64,000 nt of DNA. Origin: Sorex araneus. Taxonomy: Eukaryota; Chordata; Mammalia; Eulipotyphla; Soricidae. The number at the start of each line of letters is the position of its first letter. Positions within the stretch are counted from its first letter, which is position 1. The stretch is from the NCBI RefSeq assembly GCF_027595985.1, contig NW_026570969.1:1-64000 (forward strand), written 5' to 3'. Under the pieces are notes generated by a model. It did no database searches. It was not told the DNA's origin and saw only the letters and a list, made by a program, of their open reading frames with translations. A program made the position numbers and the translations under genes. Positions 42,126 through 52,400 of the stretch are shown here, piece by piece.

Positions 42126-43090
42126 CGGCTAATGCCAGGCAGAAAGGAATTTCAGGAGGAGACGGGCAGTGAGGAAACAGATTTTATTTTATTTTATTTT
42201 ATTTATTTATTTATTTATTTATTGCTTTTTGGGTCACACCCAGCAATGCACAGGGGTCACTCCTGGCTCTGCACTCAGGAAACACCCCTGGCAGTGCTCA
42301 GGGGACCATATGGGATGCCGGGAATCGAACCCGGGTCGGCCGCGTGCAAGGCAAGCGCCCTCCCCGCTGTGCTATCACTCCAGCCCCAAAACAGATTTTA
42401 TTTGGACGGTTCGAAGGTGTGGAGGGGGAGAGGGTGAAAGAGGGGAACGCTCTCAAGAGAGAACCCAGGCTTCCCCGAGGGTGGAGAGACAGAGACAGAG
42501 ACATAGAGAGACAGAGAGAGAGAGATGCTCAAGAGAGAACCCGGGCTTCCCCGAGGGCGGAGAGACAGAGAGAGAGAGAGACAGAGAGAGTAAAGTGCTC
42601 AAGAGAGAGCCCGGGCTTCCCCGAGGGCGGAGAGACCCCGACACACACCCCAGCATCACACAGGAAAGCACGAACGGCCCCGTCTCCAGAGGGGAGATGC
42701 GGGCGACACGCGTGCTCGGCCACGTGGGCACATGCAGCACCTGGGCTGGGGCAGCGTCTGCGCCCTCCCTGGGCCCCAGGGGCCTGGATGGGGTTTCTCC
42801 CACCTGCCCCCGCCTGGGGCAGTTGCCAGGGGCGGTTGCCAGGGGCGGTTGCCAGGGGGGCTGGGGGTGGGGATGGGCTTCTTTGGGCCGAATCTCTAAA
42901 GTTAATGAGGTGGAGGGAGGGGTCCGAGGGAATTGGAGGAATTTCCTCCATGGGGAGGGTCCAGTCTCCTCAGGGTTTGCTGCTCAAGGTCTTATCTGAA
43001 TCCAGAAAGTGGATCAGCCGTGGAATTTCCCTTTTAGAATTTTTGCTGACCGGTTTATTGCCCACGGCCTCTCCCTGTCCACCTGCCTAT
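42126..43090 (-). mobile_element. LTR-like repeat, family A, left arm of an inverted pair
   Basis: Antisense copy: GAAAGGAATTTCAGGAGGAG, GATTTTATTTGGACGG (reverse of a CCAAATAAAATC polyadenylation signal), repeated CTTCCCCGAGGGCGGAGAGA blocks with GA expansions, then GAGATGCGGGCGACACGCGT and GGTTTCTCCCACCTGCCCCC. A SOR copy sits in it at 42223. Confidence 0.6.
42223..42386 (-). mobile_element. SOR SINE with (TTTA)n
   Basis: Full length; preceded by TTTTA/TTTA repeats at 42182-42222. AACAGATTTTATTT flanks both sides. Confidence 0.95.
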
Positions 43091-43149
43091 GTCCCAATCA
43101 CCAACCTGGTACCTGCGGTTGGTGTTGGCAGGCAGGTAGGGGCGGCCCC

Positions 43150-43800
43150 TCCCAAGTTGATGGCACTAAATGTCCTGGGAGGTCAAGAAAAGCCTTGAAG
43201 CTGCCCACCCCCCTTGCAGAAACCAGGAACTCAGGCCTGGGCAGCCCCTCACCCACCCACAGCCACTCCCAGAGAAGCCCCCCCGCAGGACCCCAAGGCC
43301 AGGAAAGGAATTTCCAAGAAGCCCATCCCCACCCCCAGCCCCCCTGGCAACCCCCTTAGCAACGGACTCTGACCCGGGGAGAAGCCCCAGGCGGGGGCAG
43401 GTGGGAGAAACCCCATCCAGGCCCCTGGGGCCCAGGGAGGGCGCAGACGCTGCCCCAGCCCAGGTGCTGCGTGTGCCCACGTGGCCGAGCACGCGTGTCG
43501 CCCGCATCTCCCCTCTGGAGACGGGGACGTTCGTGCTTTGCTGTGTGATGCTGGGGTGTGTGTCGGGGTCTCTCTGCCCTCGGGGAAGCCTGGGCTCTCT
43601 CTTGAGCACATTACTGTCTCTGTCTCTCTGTCTCTTTGTCTCTGTTTCTCTGCCTCTGTCTCTCTCTGTGTCTCTCTGTCTCCGTCTCCGTCTCTCTGTC
43701 TCTCTCTCCCTCTCTCTGTCTGTCTCTCTCTCTCTCCCCCTCCTTCCCTTCGAACCCTCCAAATAAAATCTATTTCCTTCCCTGCCTGTCTCCTCCTGTT
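43150..43800 (+). mobile_element. LTR-like repeat, family A, right arm of an inverted pair
   Basis: Sense copy: CAGGAACTCAGGCCTGGGC, CCTTAGCAACGGACTCTGAC, CACGCGTGTCGCCCGCATCT, GGGTCTCTCTGCCCTCGGGG, a (CT)n expansion, then CCCTCCAAATAAAATCTATT. Confidence 0.6.
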
Positions 43801-43863
43801 CCCCCCCCTCTCTCTCTCCCTCTCCTCCTCCTCTCTTTCTCTTTCTCTCTTTTTCTTATTTTT

Positions 43864-44003
43864 TTGCTTTCTGGGTCACACTCTGCACTCAGAAATTACT
43901 CCTGGCGGTGCTCAGAGGAGGAACATATGGGATGCTGGGAATCAAACCCGAGTCAGCCGCATGCAAGTCAAACGCCCTCCCCGCTGTGCTATTGCTGTCC
44001 TAT
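43864..44003 (-). mobile_element. SOR SINE with internal deletion
   Basis: The segment between GTCACAC and TCTGCACTCAG is missing; head end diverged (GCTATTGCTGTCC). Confidence 0.85.
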
Positions 44004-44009
44004 CTCTCT

Positions 44010-44440
44010 CTCCCCTCCTCCTCCTCCTCTCTTTCTCATCACTCTTTCCTCTCTTTCTCTTCTTGTCTCCTCTCTATCTCCTCCCTCTCTCTCTCCCTCC
44101 CTCCATCTCTCCCTCTCTTCCTCTTCCTCTCCCTCTCCCTGTCTTTTTCTCTCTCTCCCTCCCTCTCTTTCTCCTCCCTCTCTCTGTCTCTGTTTCTGTC
44201 TCTGTCTCTCTGTCTCTCTCTCCCTCCCTCTCTCTCCCATGTTCAGAAGCCCTCCAAATAAAATCTGTGTCATTTCACTGCTCCTCTACTCCTGAAATTC
44301 CTTTCTGGGAGGCGAGACAGGAACACAGTAACCCGGGTCCCAGGGGGCAGAGGCGGATGGGGAGAAAGTGACCGTCTCTCTCCTCCCCGCCTCACAGGAG
44401 CCCCCTGTATCATTTTTAGCCTCACCTGCCCCCAGGGTGG
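44010..44440 (+). mobile_element. (CT)n expansion and second LTR-like 3' end
   Basis: Pyrimidine tract to 44238, then GCCCTCCAAATAAAATCTGT, GAAATTCCTTTCTGGGAGGC and GGGAGAAAGTGACCGTCTCT. The same end occurs antisense at 42130, 49215 and 58060. Confidence 0.55.
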
Positions 44441-44627
44441 GCCTGAGTCTTAGCTCCCCGTTGCACAATTTCATTGAAGAACCGTCCAGGGCTTGCAAAA
44501 GCTGGACTTGCAGCGACCAAAAAAAGATTCTCTGGAAAGCGCCAGCCACAACCCAGGTTCCCGTCCGCTCAGGCACTTGCCGACTCCATGACTTGCCCTC
44601 GCTCTGCTGCGTCCTAATGAACCTTTC

Positions 44628-44805
44628 CTTTTTTTTTTTCTTCTTTTTGGGTCCCACCCGGCGATGCTCAGGGGTTTCTCCTGGCTCTGCACTCAGGAAT
44701 GACTCCTGGCGGTGCTCAGGGGACCCTATGGGATGCTGGGAATCGAACCTGGGTCTGCCGCGTGCAAGGCAAACGCCCTCCCCGCTGTGCTGTCGCTCCA
44801 GCCCC
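44628..44805 (-). mobile_element. SOR SINE immediately upstream of the ARSL start exon
   Basis: Full length; target duplication CCTAATGAACCTTTC at 44613-44627 and 44806-44820. Its 3'-flanking duplication ends 12 bp before the start-exon boundary and supplies part of the polypyrimidine tract. Confidence 0.96.
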
Positions 44806-44832
44806 CCTAATGAACCTTTCTTTTCCCCTCAG

Positions 44833-44882
44833 TGTGTTGCAGGAACAGAGAGGAAGAACATGCCCCGGCGAAAGTCCAGCGG
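44833..44882 (+). CDS. ARSL: ARSL coding exon 1 (start codon), coding from 44860
   Basis: Acceptor CTTTTCCCCTCAG, donor GTAAGA. The ATG at 44860 gives MPRRKSS and leaves two bases (GG) that complete a Gly codon with the first base of exon 2. Spliced, it gives a basic n-region followed by the hydrophobic run [12 protein letters not shown] from exon 2, a credible signal peptide. This start is chosen because phase, splice signals and signal-peptide logic agree; amino-acid similarity to the human N-terminus is not strong, as is usual for signal peptides. Confidence 0.72.
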
Positions 44883-47800
44883 GTAAGAGAGTTCCTACAT
44901 GCCCTTCGCTTGCCTGTCTGTGTCCTGGAGTCACCATGGATGTGTCTCCCGCCCCCAGTCCTCAAGGGATTGACCCCTGCGGAAGCTAACACTTTTTTTG
45001 GGGGGGGCGTGACACCCGGCTATGCACAGGGGTTACTCCTGGCTCTGCACTCAGGAATCACTCTTGGTGGTGCTCTGGGGACCCTATGGGATGCTGGGAA
45101 TCGAACCCGGGTTGGCCGCGTGCAAGGCAAACGCCCTCCCCGCTGGGCTATCACTCCAGCCCCTAATACTTTTTAAAAAATTTTTATTAATTTGTATTTT
45201 TTGCTTTTGGGGTCATAGAAGGCGATGCTCTGTCTGTGCACTCAGGAATTAATTCCTAAGTGCTCCTGAAGGCGATGCTCTGTCTGTGCACTCAGGAATT
45301 AATTCCTAAGTGCTCCTGGACCCTGTGGGATGCCAATCAAACTCTCAGCTACCTGCAAGCTGTGCTATCAATTCAGCCCCAGGTCAACCTTTGTAAAGGA
45401 TGTTTGTGTTCCTTTGGAGTGGACAATATGACAAAAAAGAATCCACAGGGTGCTTGGAGTCTCCCTGGCCATCAGCCAGCCTGAGGGATCGCCCTTCTCC
45501 CTCCCTGAATGTTGACGCTCTGGGGCAGAGTTTTAAGATAGCACAATTGTGAATTCCCTATTTCTGAGCAAAGCCCAGGAATTTGCAGGGAGTGAAAAAA
45601 ACAACCTAGGCTGGCCCAGCCCCCAAGGGGACTGAGTGCTCCCGGCCTGCCCAAGCGGAATGCGCTTTCCTAATCAACTCTCAAGCCTGATTAAATCCTG
45701 TAGCTCCTCGGCAGAACAGGCTGTGTGTGGACCTTGCCTCAGTTTCCCCAGAGACCTCAGGGTTTGCATCTCCAAAGTGTTGCAGTAAGGTCTGGTCAGG
45801 CGGTCTGAGGCATTGAGATGTGCATGTGAAAGAAATATTTTACAGAGGATCACAAACTATCTCTGGTGTTTTACTAACTAGCTTGATGTTCCAACCAATG
45901 ATATTCCGCCACAGAGGCAGGATATGCAAATTAGCTCAGTCCAGGGAAACAGTATCAAAGTCAGTTCCAGGACCGGAAGCAGCATCAGTTACAGTAACAG
46001 GAACAGAGAAACAATGTTTACAGCCAAGACTAGCTAGGGCTGAGATTGTGAGATGTTGTACAACAACACCAAGGGATACAGGTCTTCGGGCCTTGGAGCT
46101 GCTTCAGGGCTGGGCAATTTCTTGGTTGTTTTTATTTATTTATTTATTTATTTATTTTTGCTGCTTGTGTCACACCTGGTGATGCTCAGGGCTTCCTCCT
46201 GGCTCTGCACTCGGGAATGACTCCTGGCGGTGCTCGGGGGACCCTATGGGATGCTGGGGATCGAACCCGGGTCAGCCCCGTGCCAGGGAAACGCCCTCCC
46301 CATTGCTGTGCTATCGCTCCAGCCCCAATTTCTTGTCCTTAAGGTTTATCATTACCCCAAAGCTAATTACCAGGGGCTTGGTCTCCAGCTGCCTGCAAGA
46401 GTAGTTACTACTGTGAGGGCAGAGACAGAGACAGAGACAGAGACAGCGGGAGGGAGAGACAGACAGCTGTTAGGGCACGGATCGAGATCTCCCTATGACG
46501 ACAAAGAGACTCCGGAGGCTGCAAGCAGCAAGCAGGGTTGATTGTGAGACTGGCTAGCCAGGGTCCAGCCGCCTACGCGGACACGCAGGGCCAGCAGGTT
46601 GGGCAAAGGCCCCAAGCTTCCCCAGAGGAGATCTTAGATAGGCCTTCCCCGGCCGTCACAGCAGAGCCCGCGCCTTTCAGAGCCGATAGATTTGTCATAT
46701 TGCAAACTCTCCTGACCAACCCATTTAGAAGGACATCACTCCTCAGCCTATGGCCTTAGAGATCAGCATCCGCGCCAATACTCAGGAATGTCCCGGTTCT
46801 GGGGGCAGTTCTGGGTCCTGTGATATGGGTCGTGTGATATGGGTCTGGTTATCTGGTCTGACCACCACCCTTCTTGCGACCCGGGGCGCCTGTATCCAAA
46901 TTCCTTGCTCAGGGACAGATAGACAAGTTATTCTACAATCCGGCTCCTGTAAAAAGAGTCGTAAGAAAGCTAAATAGATTCCTGTGGTTTGTCTTCACAA
47001 CAGGGAGATATTTAGAGATAGGGAGAGACAGAGAAGGTGAGAGAGACAGAGGGAGAGGCGGAGAGGGAGAGAGACAGAGGCAGAAGGAGAGAGTGAGGGA
47101 GAGAGAGAGAGGAAGGAGAGAATGAGGGAGAGAGAGGAAGACGGAGAGAGTGAGGGAGAGAGGAAGAAAGAGGGAGGAGAGGAAGAAGGAGAATGAGGGA
47201 GGGAAAGAGGAAGAAAGAGTGAGGGAGAGAGGAAGAAGGAGAGAGTGAGGGAGGGAGAGAGGAAGAGTAAGGGAGAGAGAAAGAGGAAGACGAGAGTGAG
47301 GGAGGGAGAGAGGAAGTAGGAGAGAGGGACAGAGAAAGAGGGAGGGAGAGAGGAAGAAGGAGAGTGAGGGAGAGAGAAAGAGGAAGACGAGAGTGAGGGA
47401 GGGAGAGAGGAAGAAGGAGGGACAGAGAAAGAGGAAGAAGGAGAGAGTGAGGGAGGGAGAGAGGAAGAAGGAGAGTGAGGGAGAGAGAAAGAGGAAGACG
47501 AGAGGGAGGGAGGGAGAGAGGAAGAAGGAGAGAGGGAGGGAGAGAGAAAGAGGAAGACGAGAGTGAGGGAGGGAGAGAGGGAGCAAAAGAGAGAGAGAGG
47601 AAGAAGGAGAGAGTGAGGGAGGGAGAGAGGAAGAAGCACAGAGTAAGGGAGAGACAGAGAGGGAGGCAGAGAGAGAGAAAGAGACAGGGAGAGAGAGAGA
47701 GAGACGAGATTGCCAGGCATATCTTGGGTCTTGGAGAACTTGTCTCTGGGCAGCAAACCCCAGCGATTTCCAGGAGAAACCAAGCCCCAAAGACAATGAC

Positions 47801-49394
47801 CCAGACAGGGGTCATCGTTCGAGGTCTGCAAGCTACACTTGGGCTGCAGAGACCCAAGCCCCCCCGCCCCCGCCCCGAACGGTCAGCTTCAGTCCCCGTC
47901 CCCCCCCCCCCCCCGAAATAAGAACTAAAATCTCACGAAAGGAAACAGCAGCGATGAACCAACCTTCTTGTGTTTCAGGAGCCGGCTGGCCTTGACCTTC
48001 TGCTGCTTCCTGGGCTGCTTCCGGCCAGCTGCTGGCTGGGACGCCCAGCGGTCCCGCCCGAACATCCTCCTCCTGATGGCCGATGACCTGGGCATCGGGG
48101 ATGTCGGTTGCTATGGAAACACCACACTCAGGTGAGGGGCAGAGAGCAGCCTCCTGGCCCCCCCCACCCCTGTGCCGACAAGGACCAGTGGGAATCTGGC
48201 TTCGGCCGTGGGGACGTTCCCCACCTCCCTGCCTTCTGCGCAATGGGCTACTTTTTTGTTTTGTTTTCTTTTTTCTTTTCTTTTTTTTTTTTTTTTTTTG
48301 CTTTTTGGGTCATACCTGGCGATGCACAGGGGCTACTCCTGGCTCTTCACTCAGGAATCACCCCCGGCGGTGCTCAGGGGACCATTGGGATGCTGGGAAT
48401 CGAACCCGGGTCAGCCGCCCTGCTCGAGTAACGCAGTCACAACGTGGCTTCCTCCTGCCTCTGCAGTCAAGAATTACTCCTGGGGCTGCAGAAATAGCAC
48501 AGCGGGGAGGGCGTTTGCCTTGCACGTGGCAGACCCGGGTTCGATCCCCGGCATCCCATAGGGTCCCCTGAGCACCGCCAGGGGTAATTCCTGAGTGCAG
48601 AGCCAGGAGTCAGCCCTGAGCATCGCCAGATGTGGCCCCCAAAGCAAGAAAAGCAACAACAAAAAAAATTAAGACGGAAGAATTATTACGGAGTCGAGTG
48701 GATATTTGCTTTGCTTCGTTTTGGCTTATCCGGAGTTTGAGGGTCACCCCCAGCTGCCCAGAAGGTATTTCTGGCTCTACGTGTGTGGGGGATGCTGCTG
48801 GCAGAACTTGACAGGGGGCTGGGCAGGGGCGGGTGGGCAAGCAGAGCCCGAGTTCCACGCTGTGCCACCCCTTCCCGCTGCCCTGCCACTCCCAGGATGT
48901 GACCGAATGTGGCTTTGGCATTTTCCTTCTTGCCTTCGTCTGAAGCTTCCGACAACGGGCGTCATGCCCTGTGGGATACGGAAGCTTCTGGAATGCATTT
49001 GGGTGGTGGGGGGCAGCGGGTATCTGTTCCTGGCTCAGTGCCCACCCACGCTTCCTCCCCCAGGACACCCAACATCGACCGCCTGGCGGAGGAGGGCGTG
49101 AGGCTCACCCAGCACCTGGCGGCCGCCTCGGTCTGTACCCCGAGCAGGGCCGCCTTCCTGACGGGGAGGTACCCCCTGCGCTCAGGTCTGTGGGGCCCCA
49201 CGGGGGGCGTGGGTGAGGGGGGAGGAGAGAGAAGGTCGCTTTCTCCCCATCTGCCTCTGCCCCACCCCCGGGACCCAGGGCTGCTGGGTGCTGGTCTCGC
49301 CTCGCAGGAAGGGATTTCGGGAGAAGATGGGCAGGGAGGGAAATAATAGATTTTATTTGGGGGGGGGGGGTTGGAGGTGTGGAGGGAGAGAGCA

Positions 49395-49440
<46 letters not shown>

Positions 49441-52400
49441 TGAAGAGAGAGACAGAAAAAGAGGGAGAGAGAGAGAGAGACAGTGAGAGGGAGAGTAAGG
49501 CACTCAAGAGAGAACCTGGGCTTCCCCGAGGGCGGAGAGAGAGAGAAGAGAGACACAGAGAGAGAGACAGAGAGACACAGAGAGAGAGACAGAGAGTAAA
49601 GTGCTCAAGAGAGAGCCCGGGCTTCCCCGAGGGCGGAGAGACCCCGACCCACACCCCAGCATCACACAGCAAAGCAGGAACGTCCCCGTCTCCAGAGGGG
49701 AGATGCGGGCGACACGCGTGCTCGGCCATGTGGGCACACGCAGCACCTGGGCTGGGGCAGCGTCTGCGCCCTCCCTGGGCCCCAGGGGCCTGGATGGGGT
49801 TTCTCCCACCTGCCCCCGCCTGGGGCTTCTCCCAGGGTCAGAGTCCGTTGCTAAGGGGGTTGCCAGGGGGGCTGGGGGTGGGGATGGGCTTCTTTGGGCT
49901 GAATCTCTAAAGTTAATGAGGTAGAGGGAGGGGTCCGAGGGAATTGGAGGAATTTCCTCCATGGGGAGGGTCCAGTCTCCTCAGGGTTTGCTGCTCCAGG
50001 TCTTATCTGAATCCAGAAAGTGGATCAGCCGTGGAATTTCCCTCTTAGAATTTTTGCTGACCGCTTCCATTGTCCAGGGCCTCTCCCTGTCCACCTGCCT
50101 ACATAACCCTGGTCATGAGGGTTGGCAGCAACCCACTGCTCCTTTTTTTTTTTTTTTTTTTGCTTTTTGGGTCCCACCCAGTGATGCTCAGGGCTTCCTC
50201 CTGGCTCTGCACTCAGGAATTACTCCTGGCGGTGCTCAGGGGACCCTATGGGATGCCGGGGATCGAACTGGGGTCGGCTGCATGCAAGGCAAACGCCCTC
50301 CCCGCTGTGCTATTGCTCCAGCCCCTCCACCCATTTTTTATTATCATGATTATACTATTGTTTTGGTTCTTTGTTTTTTTGTTGGGGTTTTTGTTTGTTT
50401 GTTTTTTTGCTTTTTGGGTCACACCTGTCGATGCCCAGGGCTTACTCCTGCCTCATGCATCGGAATTACTCCCGGCTGTGCTCGGGGGACCCTATGAGAT
50501 GCTGGGAATCGAACCTGGGTTGGCTGCGTGCAAGGCAAACACCCTACCCGCTGTGCTATCACTCCAGCTCCTAGACTAATTCTATTTTAAAATTTTATTT
50601 ATGCTCCGAGCTGACTCCTGCCTCATGCACTCAGGAATCACTCCTGGCGGTGCTCAGGGGACCCTATGGGATGCTGGGAATCGAACCCGGGTTGGCTGCG
50701 TGCAAGGCAAACGCCCTCCCTTTTGTCCTATCACTCCAGCCCCCAGATTAGTTCTTTTTTTAAACTTTTATTTTCGTAAGTTTGTTCACATTAATTTATT
50801 ACATTCATTAGTCCAACACCAAATTATTTTCTATTATTGTGAGAGGTCATGGCAGCCTCAAAAGCTTTTTTTTTTTTTCTTTTTTGGGTCCCACCCGGCG
50901 ATGCTCAGGGGTTCCTCCTGGCTCTGCACTCAGGAATGACTCCTGGCGGTGCTCAGGGGACCCTATGGGATGCTGGGAATCGAACCCAGGTCGGCCGCGC
51001 GCAAGGCAAACGCCCTCCCCGCTGGGCTATGGCTCCAGCCCCAAAACTCTCGGGCTTCTAAGCATCATCTCTGGTGCGTGATGTCTGCGGAGGGCGGCTC
51101 ACGGGACCCCCTCTCCCCCCAGGCATGGTATCCAGCGGGGGACGCCGCGTCCTGCAGTGGTCTGCAGCCTCGGGGGGTCTCCCCAGCACCGAGGTCACCT
51201 TCGCAAAACTGCTGCAAGACCAAGGCTACGAAACCGGGCTCATAGGTAGGTGCTCCCTGGTGCAGCGTCAACAGAACACGCGTGATTCAAAGGAGACACG
51301 CATCGTGGCGTGTCGGGGCGGGTGGGACAGTGGGCGGGGCGCTTGCCTGGCTCACGGCCGGCCTGGGTTCAACCCCCGCCTCCCCGTAGGGACCCCAGGG
51401 CACCTCTAGAGCCGGAGGGGCGCTGGGGCGTGAATGCACAAGCTTGGCTCTGACACTCTGCCCCGGTGATGGCCTGGAGTGTGGGTTTCCAGGTTCTGTC
51501 TCCAACACTGAGTTTGGTCCCCGAGCACGGCAGGAGTCAGCCCTGAGCACAGAGCCGGGAGTCAGCCCTGAGCACAGAGCCGGGAGTCAGCCCTGAGCAC
51601 AGAGCCGGGAGTCAGTCTTCAGTACAGAGCTGTGAGTCAGCCCTGAACACCAGGCCAGAGTCAGCTTTGAGTTCAGAGCCGGGTGTCAGCCCTGAGCACA
51701 GAGCCAGGAGTCAGCCCTGAGCACAGAGCCGGGAGTCAGCCCTGAGCACAGAGCCAGGAGTGAGCCCTGAGCACAGAGCCAGGAGTCAGCTCTGAGCACA
51801 GAGTCAGGAGTCAGCCTTGAGTACAGAGCTGTGAGTCAGCCCTGAGCACCAAGCTAGAGTCAGCTTTGAGTTCAGAGCCGGGTGTCAGCCCTGAGAACAG
51901 AGCCAGGAGTCAGCCCTGAGCGTTAAAGCCCGGACTGAGCCCTGAGCACAGAGCCAGGAGTCAGCCTTGAGCACAGAGTCAGGAGTCAGCCTTGAGCACA
52001 GAGCCAGGAGTCAGCCCTGAGCACAGAGCCAGGAGTCAGCCCGGAACACAGAGCCGGCAGTCAGCCCTGAGCACAGAAACAGGAGTGGTCCCTGAGCACA
52101 GAGCCAGGAGTCAGCCCTAAGCACAGAGCCGGAAGTCATCCCTGAGCAGAGTCAGGAGTTAGCCTTGAGCTCAGAGCCTGGTGTCAGCCATGAGCACAGA
52201 GCCAGGAGTCAGCCCTGAGCACAGAGCTGGGAGTCAGCCCTGAGCATTAAAGCCAGGATTGAGCCCTGAACACAGAGCCGGGAGTCAGCCCTGAGCACAG
52301 AGTCAGGAGTCAGTCTTGAGTACAGAGTCAGGAGTCAGCCTTGAGTACAGAGCTGTGAGTCAGCCCTGATTGCCAAGCCAGAGTCAGCTTTAAGCTCTGA

